Below, one piece after another: positions 8,590 through 16,464 of a stretch of DNA of 38,492 bases. The stretch's first letter is position 1; every line of letters begins with the position of its first letter. A program made the translations under genes and the position numbers. The stretch comes from DTU089 sp002440045 (GTDB taxonomy: Bacteria > Bacillota > Clostridia > Oscillospirales > Acutalibacteraceae). The DNA lies in the NCBI GenBank assembly GCA_937885695.1, contig CALABP010000093.1, positions 1-38,492 on the forward strand, written 5' to 3'. The notes below the pieces were generated by a model that was not told the origin of the DNA, did no database searches, and saw nothing but the letters and a program-made list of their open reading frames with translations.

Positions 8590-8617
8590 ATTCTTATGCC
8601 GCGCCTTCATAAAATAT
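8590..8617 (-). promoter_or_regulatory. Possible mother-cell (sigma-E-like) promoter of yqfCD
   Basis: On the minus strand ATA (8617-8615), 16 bases and CATAAGAAT (8598-8590) resemble the ATA-N16-CATACAnT pattern of sigma-E. yqfC/yqfD belong to the sigma-E regulon in Bacillus. The match is partial, so this is an inference. Confidence 0.3.
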
Positions 8618-8635
8618 CTTTGCGGGGTGGTATAA

Positions 8636-9694
8636 ATGAAAAAAAGCAGCACGGTTTTAAAGCATTTGCCTAAAATACTGAGCATTTTTCTTATAGGTGC
8701 GGGTCTGTTACTCCACTCCGAAAAAGCCGCCGACGGCGTGCGCGAGGGGCTTTCGCTTTTAGGGAACGTGGTAATACCGTCACTTTTTCCGTTTCTTGTG
8801 CTGTCGTCGTATATAACGGAAAGTCCGTCGGCCGAGGTCTTTTGCAGGCTTGTAAAAAAGCCTGTCGAAGCAATTTTCAAAACCGACTGCGTTTCGGCGC
8901 TCCCTATAATCATGGGCGCTGTCGGCAGCTATCCCGTGGGGGCTAAAACCGTCGCCTCGCTTTATAAACAGCAAAGACTTACAAGAAACGAAGCGGAGCG
9001 GCTTATGTATTGGTGCGTAAACGCAGGACCCGCCTTTACTTTAAGCGCTTTGGGGGCGGTTATGCTCGGCAGCATAAAATCGGGCGCAATTATATACTGC
9101 TCGGTGCTTTTATCATCTTTTACAATCGGATTTTTTTGCAGATTTTTATATCTTCCCTCTGAAAAAGTCGTTATAAGAAGTGCGCCGCCGCAAACCTCTT
9201 ACCCCGTAATAGACGCGGTAAGGGGCGGAATGAACGCAATACTCAACATTTCTGCATGGGTGCTTACGTTTTCGTGCATTTCGGAGCTTTTAGAGACCTT
9301 TAAGCTCGACACTGCCGCGTCAATGTTTTTAAAATGCGTTCTTGAAGTAACAACGGGCTGTGCGGACTGTGCAAAAACACTGCCGCTTCCCGTAACCGCC
9401 GCAGCAATAGGCTTCGGCGGAATATCCGTAATATGCCAGGTGTCGCCTTATCTTGACGACTGCGGCGTTCAGATAAGGCGCTTTGTAACGGCGCGTATTT
9501 TAAACTCGGCGCTGTGCGCTTTTTACTGCTCACAGCTTTTAAAGGTGTTCCCGGGGGCGCTTAAAGCCTCGGTAACATACGGCACACGCATTTTCTCGAT
9601 TACGCTTTCTTACAGCGCTCCTGTTTTCGCTATACTTCTTATTATGTGCGCTCTTTTTATTTTACAGGTTGATAACCGAAAGAAAATGTGTTAG
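8636..9694 (+). CDS. YlbJ-like sporulation membrane protein
   Basis: A 352-residue polytopic membrane protein with about eight hydrophobic segments. It resembles the sporulation integral membrane protein YlbJ (Gate/nucleoside-recognition superfamily): the blocks NVVIPSLFPFLVLS, the small-residue stretch GAVGSYPVGAKTVASLY and LTRNEAERLMYWCVNAGPAF fall in the same order as in that family. In Bacillus ylbJ is a sigma-E gene needed for spore heat resistance. Here it sits head to head with yqfC/yqfD, which supports a sporulation role. The ATG at 8636 has GGGGTGG upstream. YlbJ-like is more secure than strict orthology. Confidence 0.75.
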   Translation: MKKSSTVLKHLPKILSIFLIGAGLLLHSEKAADGVREGLSLLGNVVIPSLFPFLVLSSYITESPSAEVFCRLVKKPVEAIFKTDCVSALPIIMGAVGSYPVGAKTVASLYKQQRLTRNEAERLMYWCVNAGPAFTLSALGAVMLGSIKSGAIIYCSVLLSSFTIGFFCRFLYLPSEKVVIRSAPPQTSYPVIDAVRGGMNAILNISAWVLTFSCISELLETFKLDTAASMFLKCVLEVTTGCADCAKTLPLPVTAAAIGFGGISVICQVSPYLDDCGVQIRRFVTARILNSALCAFYCSQLLKVFPGALKASVTYGTRIFSITLSYSAPVFAILLIMCALFILQVDNRKKMC

Positions 9695-9697
9695 AAT
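9669..9697 (+). promoter_or_regulatory. Promoter overlapping the end of the ylbJ-like gene
   Basis: TTGATA (9669-9674), a 17-base spacer and TAGAAT (9692-9697). The -10 box contains the ylbJ-like stop codon TAG. It should drive the small gene starting at 9728 independently of sporulation. Confidence 0.6.
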
Positions 9698-9727
9698 ATA
9701 TCCACCAAAAAAACGGAGCGAAGAATT

Positions 9728-9943
9728 ATGCGAGCATATTTTAAAAAGGACGCAGAAGCCGCGTGCAAATACTGTGAACACGGCGTGCCGGTACCCGACG
9801 GCACGGCGGTGCTTTGTGAAAAAATAGGCGGCGTTATGCAGCCGTATTCAAAATGCCGCAGGTTTAAATACGACCCATTAAAGCGCGAACCTAAGGTTAT
9901 CACACTGAACCGCGACTTTAAAAAAGAGGATTTTTCGCTTTAA
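9728..9943 (+). CDS. Small Cys-rich protein, unknown function
   Basis: A 71-residue basic protein. Four cysteines in the pattern C-x2-C...C...C (residues 14, 17, 30 and 43) suggest a small metal-binding fold such as a zinc ribbon; the metal is inferred, not shown. There is no signal peptide. The ATG at 9728 is preceded by GGAG 9 bases away, and the gene has its own promoter and a strong terminator, so it is a real single-gene unit. I do not recognise a named family. Confidence 0.75.
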   Translation: MRAYFKKDAEAACKYCEHGVPVPDGTAVLCEKIGGVMQPYSKCRRFKYDPLKREPKVITLNRDFKKEDFSL

Positions 9944-9969
9944 TTTAATTTTCGACTTGTTGCGACATT

Positions 9970-10010
9970 GACCGCCTTTTCTTTATTGAATACGGCGGTC
10001 TTATTTTTTT
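9970..10010 (+). terminator. Rho-independent terminator after the small Cys-rich gene
   Basis: GACCGCC (9970-9976) pairs with GGCGGTC (9994-10000), then TTATTTTTTT. Confidence 0.85.
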
Positions 10011-10092
10011 ATGTTTTTCGGTTTTTGTAGGAATTCACAAAATTATCGACAGAATGTGTATTAAATTTTAACCGCGATTTTGTCAATTCCGC

Positions 10093-10120
10093 TTGCAAAC
10101 ATTTCAAAATATAGTAGAAT
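10093..10120 (+). promoter_or_regulatory. Promoter of the PRPP synthetase-like gene
   Basis: TTGCAA (10093-10098), a 16-base spacer and TAGAAT (10115-10120), 36 bases before the GTG start. No riboswitch-like structure fits in the short leader. Confidence 0.5.
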
Positions 10121-10155
10121 ATATATGTAAAAATAAATATTTGGAGGTTTGTATC

Positions 10156-11370
10156 GTGGCAGACGCTTTCGGTGTACCGAACACAATTCCTGTCGGTCCT
10201 TTGGGGATTATCGCCCTTCCCGGGTGTGAGGAACTCGCAAACAAAATAAACAACTATCTTACATCCTGGAGAGAGGAACGTGAAAGCGAGCACAAAACAA
10301 CAATCGCTTTTTACGGCTATCAGCGCGACACTTACATTATCGACGCCTCCTTCAACCGCTTTGGCTCGGGCGAGGGAAAATGCGTTATTCACGAAACCGT
10401 CAGAGGTTACGATATTTATATCCTCTGCGACTGCTTCAACCACGGACTCACCTATGAAATGTACGGCGAGAAATATCCCTTCTCACCGGACGAGCACTTT
10501 GCAAACCTTAAAAGAGCCATTTCGGCAATCGAGGGCAAGGCACGCAGAATAAACGTCATTATGCCTATGCTTTACGAAGGCCGTCAGCACAAGCGTTCAA
10601 GCCGCGAATCGCTTGACTGCGCGCTTGCGCTTCAGGAGCTTTGCCTTAATATGGGCGTTGAAAACATCATTACGTTTGACGCGCACGACCCCAGGGTTCA
10701 AAACGCCATTCCGCTTAAAGGCTTTGAAAACGTTGCGCCCACATATCAAATGATAAAGGCTCTTACAAAGAACTTTAACGACCTTAAAATTGACCACGAC
10801 CACCTTATGGTTATCTCCCCGGATGAGGGCGGAATGGGCCGCTGCATCTATTATTCGACCGTTCTCGGCATTGACCTCGGCATGTTCTATAAAAGGCGCG
10901 ACTATTCTGTAGTCGTCAACGGCAGAAACCCCATTCTCGCGCACGAGTTTTTGGGCGATAACGTAGAAGGCAAGGATTGCCTTATTATCGACGATATGAT
11001 TTCCTCGGGCGACTCTATGATAGAGGTTGCTTCAAAGCTTAAAGAGCTTAAAGCCAACAGAATTTTCGTCTGCACCTGCTTCGGACTTTTCTGCAACGGT
11101 CTTAAAGAGTTTGACGCCGCATATAAAAACGGCATCATAAACGGTGTTTTCACCACAAACCTTGTTTACAGAACACCCGAGCTTCTTGAAAGAGAGTGGT
11201 ATTACGAGGTTGATATGAGTAAATACTGCTCGCTTATAATCGACACTTTAAACCACGACTGCTCTGTAAGCGTTCTTCTTAACCCGGCCGAAAAGATTAA
11301 ATCGCGCCTTGAAGATTACAGAAAAAAGCAGAGCGAATCGGAACTCTCGCTTTTTAACGAAGAAAAATAA
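10156..11370 (+). CDS. Ribose-phosphate pyrophosphokinase-like enzyme (long form)
   Basis: A 404-residue protein of the PRPP synthetase family, which makes PRPP from ribose 5-phosphate and ATP for nucleotide, His and Trp synthesis. Visible family blocks are the VRGYDIYI strand, the R-rich flexible loop region (GRQHKRSSRES), FDAHDPRVQN in place of the usual DLHA metal site, SPDEGGMGR, and the PRPP loop IIDDMISSGDS (near 278). It is about 90 residues longer than classical Prs (about 315), through a longer N-terminus and small insertions, so it belongs to a divergent clade. The start is the GTG at 10156, set by GGAGG 8 bases upstream. It is monocistronic between its own promoter and terminator. 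Confidence 0.82.
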   Translation: MADAFGVPNTIPVGPLGIIALPGCEELANKINNYLTSWREERESEHKTTIAFYGYQRDTYIIDASFNRFGSGEGKCVIHETVRGYDIYILCDCFNHGLTYEMYGEKYPFSPDEHFANLKRAISAIEGKARRINVIMPMLYEGRQHKRSSRESLDCALALQELCLNMGVENIITFDAHDPRVQNAIPLKGFENVAPTYQMIKALTKNFNDLKIDHDHLMVISPDEGGMGRCIYYSTVLGIDLGMFYKRRDYSVVVNGRNPILAHEFLGDNVEGKDCLIIDDMISSGDSMIEVASKLKELKANRIFVCTCFGLFCNGLKEFDAAYKNGIINGVFTTNLVYRTPELLEREWYYEVDMSKYCSLIIDTLNHDCSVSVLLNPAEKIKSRLEDYRKKQSESELSLFNEEK

Positions 11371-11382
11371 ATCCTTTTCGGA

Positions 11383-11427
11383 AATAAAAGCGGCATTGCG
11401 TCATTTCGGCGTGCCGCTTTTATTTTT
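11383..11427 (+). terminator. Rho-independent terminator after the PRPP synthetase-like gene
   Basis: A perfect 13-bp stem, AATAAAAGCGGCA (11383-11395) with TGCCGCTTTTATT (11412-11424), running into T residues. Confidence 0.85.
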
Positions 11428-11463
11428 GCCGCTATTTGTCACCCGCAATTTGCACAAATACTA

Positions 11464-11492
11464 TTGACTTTTCTTTTAGATTATAGTATTAT
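11464..11492 (+). promoter_or_regulatory. Promoter of the DUF2752-DUF4234 pair
   Basis: TTGACT (11464-11469), a 17-base spacer and TATTAT (11487-11492), 26 bases before the start codon. Confidence 0.65.
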
Positions 11493-11518
11493 TTTTGTTG
11501 TGAAACGAGAGGTAACTT

Positions 11519-11938
11519 ATGGTTAAAAGGTCTTTTTCGCATAAACTTGCGTTATTCGCGGCTTTTGCTTTGATTTTTGCCTTTTATCTTGTCTGCCGCT
11601 GCCCGTTCAAATTCTTTTTCGGGCTTCCCTGCCCCGGGTGCGGAATGTTAAGAGCAACGCTTTCTCTTTTAAAGCTTGACTTTTCTGCGGCTTTCGGGTT
11701 TCATCCGCTCGTTTTTCTTATGATTCCGGTCGGCATATACCTCGTCCTTCGCTCGTTGAAGCTCTTTTCGTTTAAAAAAACGACGGAACGCGTGCTTTTA
11801 GCCTGCATTGTCGCGGTTTTTGCCGCCGTATACATTATCCGCCTTTATGGCGGCGACCCTGTTGTCAAAATGGACTTTCAAAGTTCTGTTTTACATAAAA
11901 TAATCACTCTTATCATGGGGGCCATTGCAAATGATTAA
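11519..11938 (+). CDS. DUF2752 membrane protein
   Basis: A 139-residue protein with three or four membrane segments. It has the DUF2752 hallmark: PCPGCGMLRATLSLLKLDFSAAF (residues about 37-59) followed by HPL, i.e. C-x2-C-G-x2-R-A between helices. The family's biochemical role is unknown; the paired cysteines could bind metal or be redox-active. The start has GAGAGGTAAC upstream. The stop overlaps the next start by 8 bases, so the two small membrane proteins are translationally coupled and probably work together. Confidence 0.85.
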   Translation: MVKRSFSHKLALFAAFALIFAFYLVCRCPFKFFFGLPCPGCGMLRATLSLLKLDFSAAFGFHPLVFLMIPVGIYLVLRSLKLFSFKKTTERVLLACIVAVFAAVYIIRLYGGDPVVKMDFQSSVLHKIITLIMGAIAND

Positions 11939-12383
11939 AAAAAGAAAATTTGTAAAGTACATATTACTTAACATCATCACTCTCGGAATTTACGGCTTGT
12001 TCTTCTGGTATAAATGGACCGAAGACCTTAACCGCATCTGCGACGGCGATGACAACGACAGTGCAAACTATCTTCTTGTTCTTCTTCTCAACATTTTCAG
12101 CCTTTCTGTTTATCTTTGGGTATGGAACTATAAAATGGCAGAAAGAATGTATCAGATTGCGCCCTCATACGGCAAACAGTTCAAACACGGCGGCTTGTTC
12201 GTTCTTATCTGGAGATTCTTCCTTCCCATCGTCAGCAGCTATTACAAAATCAAATACATCAACGTTCTTGCAGAGTGCTATAACGCGGCACGCGCAGAGG
12301 CTGCCGAAAATGCAGAGGCTGCTCCCGCAGCAGAAGCTCCCGCAGCATTTGAAGAAGAAAAAGCACCCGCTTCAGCAGAATAA
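11931..12383 (+). CDS. DUF4234 membrane protein with an Ala/Glu-rich tail
   Basis: A 150-residue protein. The DUF4234 core (about 1-115) has the typical start KYILLNIITLGIYGLFFWYKW and a second hydrophobic hairpin. The last 35 residues are low-complexity Ala/Glu/Pro and probably disordered. Function unknown. The ATG at 11931 lies inside the end of the DUF2752 gene with GGGGG 11 bases upstream; a TTG two codons earlier is less likely. A terminator follows at once. Confidence 0.82.
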   Translation: MIKKRKFVKYILLNIITLGIYGLFFWYKWTEDLNRICDGDDNDSANYLLVLLLNIFSLSVYLWVWNYKMAERMYQIAPSYGKQFKHGGLFVLIWRFFLPIVSSYYKIKYINVLAECYNAARAEAAENAEAAPAAEAPAAFEEEKAPASAE

Positions 12384-12399
12384 TAAAACAAAAAAAATT

Positions 12400-12425
12400 G
12401 CCGTCCTTTCGGGCGGCTTTTTTTA
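12400..12425 (+). terminator. Rho-independent terminator after the DUF4234 gene
   Basis: GCCGTCC (12400-12406), loop TTTC, GGGCGGC (12411-12417), then eight T. The next gene starts 22 bases later without a visible promoter, so some read-through is likely. Confidence 0.8.
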
Positions 12426-12446
12426 AAACAGAAACACGGAGCATCT

Positions 12447-13571
12447 ATGGAAAACACACTTAAATTCAAAGACGGCAAATTCAGAATTATGGCTCTCGGC
12501 GATTTGCACGAAAAAATCGTAATGGAATCGCGAAACGACAGAAAACGCCTTGAGGATATGCACAACCTTGTTGAAATGGGCATAAAGGCATTTTCGCCCG
12601 ACCTTATCGTTCTTCTCGGCGACACCTGCTGTCAGCGTGACGAAAGCGAAGGCTTTGCGGTATTTAAAAAGGGCCTCAGGGAAGCGCTTAAACCCATTCT
12701 CGACTCGAAAATACCGTTTTGCTATGTCCTCGGCAATCACGAGCACGACAACCGCCAGGAGGAGCTTATAAAAGAAGCCTTTTCCGAAATAGATACCTGC
12801 CTTTCTTATAACGACAAGGACTCAAAAGACTGTTTAAGCTATAACCTTCTTGTAAAATCCACTGACGGGAAAGACGATATTTTAAACCTTTGGTTTATCG
12901 ACTCAAACAACCTCACAGAAAACGGCGATGGCTACGACTGGGTTCACCTTGACCAGATAGAATGGTATGAAAACAAAGCCGGGCAAATAAAAAAAGAACA
13001 CGGCGGCAGAACGATTCCCGCAATACTTTTTCAGCATATACCCGTGTTTGAAGAATATGAGCTTTTAAGAGAGGCAAAGCCGTATGAGCTTCCCGTTGCG
13101 GTTAAGGGCTATAACACAAGAAGCAATAAATACTATGTTTTAAAAGACGGCGTAAAAGGCTATCTCGGCGAAGGACCGTGCGCTCCCGACTATAACCACG
13201 GTCAGTTTGACAGCTGGAAAAAGGTCGGCGACGTAAGAGCCGCATTTTTCGGTCACGACCACCTGAACGATTTTACGGGTTATGTTGACGGCATAATGCT
13301 CGGTCAGAACAAAACAAGCGGATTCAGAGCTTATACCGACGGATGCCGCCCGCTTGTCAGAATGATTACCGTCGATGAAAGCGACCCCGAAAAAATAAAT
13401 TCGGAAGTATATCACTTCAAAGAATTGGGGCTTACATGCAACTGCCTCGGCCCGATAGAAAAACGCATAACCGACAGGCAAAGCATCAATATGCACAAAG
13501 CGTCATATGCATTGGGCGCGGCTGCGGGAATTACGGCTGTTGCCGCCCTTATTAAAAAAATCAAAAAATAA
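12447..13571 (+). CDS. Membrane-anchored calcineurin-like metallophosphoesterase
   Basis: A 374-residue metallophosphoesterase with the full metal-site series: GDLHE, GDTC, GNHEHDN, FQHIP and GHDH. This suits a phosphomonoester or phosphodiester hydrolase with a dinuclear metal centre. A hydrophobic C-terminal helix with a Lys-rich end (last 25 residues) suggests a tail anchor. It is clearly paralogous to the protein at 37305-38387: the blocks DGKFRI, QIEWYE, PAILFQHIPV and AAFFGHDH match. The start has GGAG 7 bases upstream. It leads the run to the GH27 gene (gap 22 bases), which hints at trimming of a phosphorylated glycan or glycolipid. Substrate unknown. Confidence 0.85.
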   Translation: MENTLKFKDGKFRIMALGDLHEKIVMESRNDRKRLEDMHNLVEMGIKAFSPDLIVLLGDTCCQRDESEGFAVFKKGLREALKPILDSKIPFCYVLGNHEHDNRQEELIKEAFSEIDTCLSYNDKDSKDCLSYNLLVKSTDGKDDILNLWFIDSNNLTENGDGYDWVHLDQIEWYENKAGQIKKEHGGRTIPAILFQHIPVFEEYELLREAKPYELPVAVKGYNTRSNKYYVLKDGVKGYLGEGPCAPDYNHGQFDSWKKVGDVRAAFFGHDHLNDFTGYVDGIMLGQNKTSGFRAYTDGCRPLVRMITVDESDPEKINSEVYHFKELGLTCNCLGPIEKRITDRQSINMHKASYALGAAAGITAVAALIKKIKK

Positions 13572-13593
13572 AGAAATAAAGAGGATAAGCGTT

Positions 13594-15318
13594 ATGAACA
13601 TCAAAAAAACAGCCGCCGTGGCAGTCGGCGCAGGTATCGGCGCGGCGCTCGGCAAATCAATTAAAGATAAAAAGTTCTGCCCGCTTTGCGCGGCAAAAAA
13701 AGCGTATTCGTCACTTTTCCTTCACACCCCCGCGGGCGAACGCTATGAAAACGGCACGGCGCTTACACCGCCCATGGGCTGGAGCAGCTGGAACACCTTC
13801 AGAAACACAATCGACGAAAACCTTATAAAAAGCACCGCCGAAGCTATGAAAAAAAGCGGACTTCTTGACGCGGGCTATCGCTACATAAATCTTGACGACT
13901 GCTGGCAAAGCTCTTTAAGAACGCCCGACGGCAAGCTTCAGGGCGACCTCACGCGTTTTCCGAACGGCATTAAGCCGCTTATTGAAGAGCTTAACGGCGA
14001 AGGCTTTAAAGTCGGTCTTTACACTTCAAACGGCACTTTGACCTGCGAGGACCTGCCCGCAAGCCTTTACAACGAAGCTGTTGACGCCGACACCCTTGCA
14101 GAATGGGGCGTTGAATATTTTAAATATGATTTTTGCCACAACGAGCCTATCCCCTCGGCGGCGCCCGCAATTTATAAAATTTGCCTCGGCAAGCCGCACG
14201 AAAAGGATTTTCTTGAAATAAACGCCGAGCACGGCACGCTTATTCGCGGCGCAAAGGTATTTAAAGACGACCGCTACGAAAGCGGCTATTGCGTGGGCGC
14301 TCTTTGCGCCGATAACGGTGCGCTTCTTTTTGACACGGTTTGCGTTGACGAAAGCGGCAATTACAGCCTTACAATCGTTTTCAAAAAGGGCGGCTTAAAA
14401 AAGAAGTTCCTTGTATTAAAGGTCAATGACGGCAAAGAATACGACTGTTACTTCCCTGCTTCAAAGGGCTTTACGCCCGACGGCAGACTTCAGGTAAAAA
14501 TACACCTTGAAGAGGGCGTCAACAAGCTTTGCTTTTATAACCCCATCGGTTCAAGGCAGGATTCAGCCGCACGTCAGTATATCAACATGGGCAAAGAGCT
14601 TAAACGCGCAACAAAAGAGTTTGCCGAGAAAAACGGCACAGAAGAAAAGCCGATTTGCTATTCCATTTGCGAATGGGGTCTTAACCGCCCGTGGAAATGG
14701 GGTATGAAAGCGGGCAACCTTTGGCGCACAACCATGGATATTAAGCCCAATTGGCTTTCGGTGCTTTCAATTTATGAGTTTAACGTCCGTCTTTACAAAA
14801 ACGCCGCGCCCGGCGGTTGGAACGACCCCGATATGCTTGAGGTCGGCGTAGGCTCGCTTACTCTTGAAGAGAACAAAACGCACTTTTCGCTTTGGTGTAT
14901 GATGGCAGCGCCGCTTATTCTCGGAAACGACGTGCGCTCGTTTATAAAACCCGACAAAACGCCCGATAAAGACAACAAAATTTTAAAAATACTCACGAAC
15001 AAGGCGCTTATAGACATTGACCAGGACGTGCTCGGCAAACAGGCAAAGCGCATTAAGACCGACGGCTTTTGCGACGTGCTTGCAAAACCGCTTGACGGCG
15101 GTGAGCTTGCTTTGTGCTTCTTTAATAAAACAAGCACGCAAAAGCAGATGAGCATTGACCTTACAAGACTTCACAACGACCCCTACATTAACCTGCCGAT
15201 AACCGATTATTATGCGGTTACAGAGGTGTGGGACAATGTTTCGCTTACGCTTAAGGGCGAGGTTTCGGGCATAGTCCCGCCGCACGGCGTAAGAGTTTAC
15301 AGAATCAAAGCAAAATAA
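13594..15318 (+). CDS. GH27 alpha-galactosidase-like enzyme with an inserted beta-rich module
   Basis: A 574-residue glycoside hydrolase of the GH27/clan GH-D type (alpha-galactosidase or alpha-N-acetylgalactosaminidase). The barrel starts at TPPMGWSSWNTF (about 59-70) and has YINLDDCW, the nucleophile in KYDFC (Asp179), CEWG (359-362) and the acid/base region GGWNDPDM (Asp411). A C-terminal beta domain follows. Between KYDFC and CEWG about 40 residues are usual, but here there are about 180; residues about 213-335 look like a carbohydrate-binding (CBM6/35-like) beta sandwich inserted in the barrel. The N-terminus has a hydrophobic AVAVGAGIGAALG stretch that could anchor it. The ATG at 13594 is chosen on GAGGA upstream. 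Confidence 0.9.
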   Translation: MNIKKTAAVAVGAGIGAALGKSIKDKKFCPLCAAKKAYSSLFLHTPAGERYENGTALTPPMGWSSWNTFRNTIDENLIKSTAEAMKKSGLLDAGYRYINLDDCWQSSLRTPDGKLQGDLTRFPNGIKPLIEELNGEGFKVGLYTSNGTLTCEDLPASLYNEAVDADTLAEWGVEYFKYDFCHNEPIPSAAPAIYKICLGKPHEKDFLEINAEHGTLIRGAKVFKDDRYESGYCVGALCADNGALLFDTVCVDESGNYSLTIVFKKGGLKKKFLVLKVNDGKEYDCYFPASKGFTPDGRLQVKIHLEEGVNKLCFYNPIGSRQDSAARQYINMGKELKRATKEFAEKNGTEEKPICYSICEWGLNRPWKWGMKAGNLWRTTMDIKPNWLSVLSIYEFNVRLYKNAAPGGWNDPDMLEVGVGSLTLEENKTHFSLWCMMAAPLILGNDVRSFIKPDKTPDKDNKILKILTNKALIDIDQDVLGKQAKRIKTDGFCDVLAKPLDGGELALCFFNKTSTQKQMSIDLTRLHNDPYINLPITDYYAVTEVWDNVSLTLKGEVSGIVPPHGVRVYRIKAK

Positions 15319-15338
15319 CATTTTACAGGAGGATTTTT

Positions 15339-16424
15339 ATGGACAGAGCTTTATTAAAAGAGCGCGCAAAGCGAAACATCGGCAAAAGGCGCGGTGAAAC
15401 GATAGTTGTTGCGCTTATTCTCACGCTGACGTTGGGCGGCGGCGCAGGCTTTTCGTTCAATTTCAGATTCAACAATAACGATTATAACGTTGACGATAAC
15501 ATTTTTAACGCAAATTTTGATTTTTCGCAGCTTTACGGCATACTGTCGGGCGCTGTAACAATTGCACTTGTTATCAGCCTGGCAATTTTCGTTATAAAAT
15601 CAATAGTTCTTTCGGCTCTCGGCGTAGGCTCTTACCGCTACTTTTTAAAGCTTCGCTGTGACGAACCGACAGGCATAGGCGAGGTTATAGGCAACTTTAA
15701 AGACGGAAACTACCTTAACATTCTTGTCATTATGCTTTTAAAACAGGTGTTCACGTTTTTGTGGAGCTTGCTTTTAGTAATTCCAGGCATCATCAAGGAT
15801 ATTGAGTACTCTGTAATTCCGTTCATTCTTTCGGTAAGACCCGACATTAACCGCAAAGAAGCGTTCAGACTTGCAAAGGCGCTTACCGACGGCCACAAGG
15901 GCGAGCTTTTTGTAATGAGTCTTTCGTTTATCGGTTGGGAGTTTCTTTCGGCTCTTACCTGCGGAATACTTGCGATAGTTTATGTTAACCCCTATCTCTA
16001 TGCGACCCAAACCGAATTTTACAGCGAGCTTCGCAAAGACGCAATTCAGCGCGGCGCAATAAGACCGGAAGAGCTTCCCGATTACGAAAGCGCCGGCTTC
16101 TCTTCTGACGGATTCGGCGGTTTCTCGCAGGATAACGGCTTCAATGCACAGCAGGGCTTTAATGCACAGCAGGGTTTCAATGCACAGCAGGGTTTTGGTG
16201 CACAGCAAGGCTACAATACTCAGCAAGGCTTTGGTGCACAGCAAGGCTACAATACTCAGCAAGGCTTTAACTCACAGCAGGGCTTTGGTGCTCAACAAGG
16301 GTTCAACGCGCAGAATACGCAGACAGATGAAAACATTCCGACCGTCGAAGCCGAAAAGTGCGACGGCGATACGAAAGAGCCTTTTGATGCAAGCGTAGAA
16401 AGCGACGATACAGACAACAGCTGA
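15339..16424 (+). CDS. DUF975 membrane protein with hexapeptide-repeat tail
   Basis: A 361-residue protein. Residues 1-225 are a DUF975-type membrane core: the start LLKERAKRNIGKRRGETIVV, several membrane helices, the stretch VIPGIIKDIEYSVIPFIL and the RKEAFRLAKALTDGHKGELF block. A linker leads to ten tandem copies of G-(F/Y)-(N/G)-(A/T/S)-Q-Q (residues 267-326), then an acidic tail. The repeat is Gln/Gly/aromatic-rich and probably disordered. The DUF975 family has no known function. The start has CAGGAGG upstream and follows the GH27 stop by 20 bases, so the two are probably co-transcribed. Confidence 0.85.
   Translation: MDRALLKERAKRNIGKRRGETIVVALILTLTLGGGAGFSFNFRFNNNDYNVDDNIFNANFDFSQLYGILSGAVTIALVISLAIFVIKSIVLSALGVGSYRYFLKLRCDEPTGIGEVIGNFKDGNYLNILVIMLLKQVFTFLWSLLLVIPGIIKDIEYSVIPFILSVRPDINRKEAFRLAKALTDGHKGELFVMSLSFIGWEFLSALTCGILAIVYVNPYLYATQTEFYSELRKDAIQRGAIRPEELPDYESAGFSSDGFGGFSQDNGFNAQQGFNAQQGFNAQQGFGAQQGYNTQQGFGAQQGYNTQQGFNSQQGFGAQQGFNAQNTQTDENIPTVEAEKCDGDTKEPFDASVESDDTDNS
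16137..16316 (+). repeat. 18-bp tandem repeat, ten units, inside the DUF975 gene
   Basis: Ten in-frame 18-base units encode G(F/Y)(N/G)(A/T/S)QQ; only the last ends in QN. Units differ mostly at codon 2-4 positions, and the pair GFGAQQ-GYNTQQ is itself duplicated (16191-16262), which shows stepwise expansion by slippage or unequal exchange. Confidence 0.95.
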
Positions 16425-16432
16425 CGTAAACA

Positions 16433-16450
16433 GTCAAATAGAAATTTGAC
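16433..16450. promoter_or_regulatory. Small inverted repeat before the acetyltransferase gene
   Basis: GTCAAAT (16433-16439) and ATTTGAC (16444-16450) form a perfect 7-bp inverted repeat with a 4-base spacer just before the AAGGA ribosome site. It could be an operator or a hairpin that affects translation; no further support. Confidence 0.25.
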
Positions 16451-16464
16451 AAGGAAATTTTAAA

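Noticed and set aside
16137..16316. CRISPR array
   Set aside because: The units are contiguous 18-base coding repeats in frame with no spacers.
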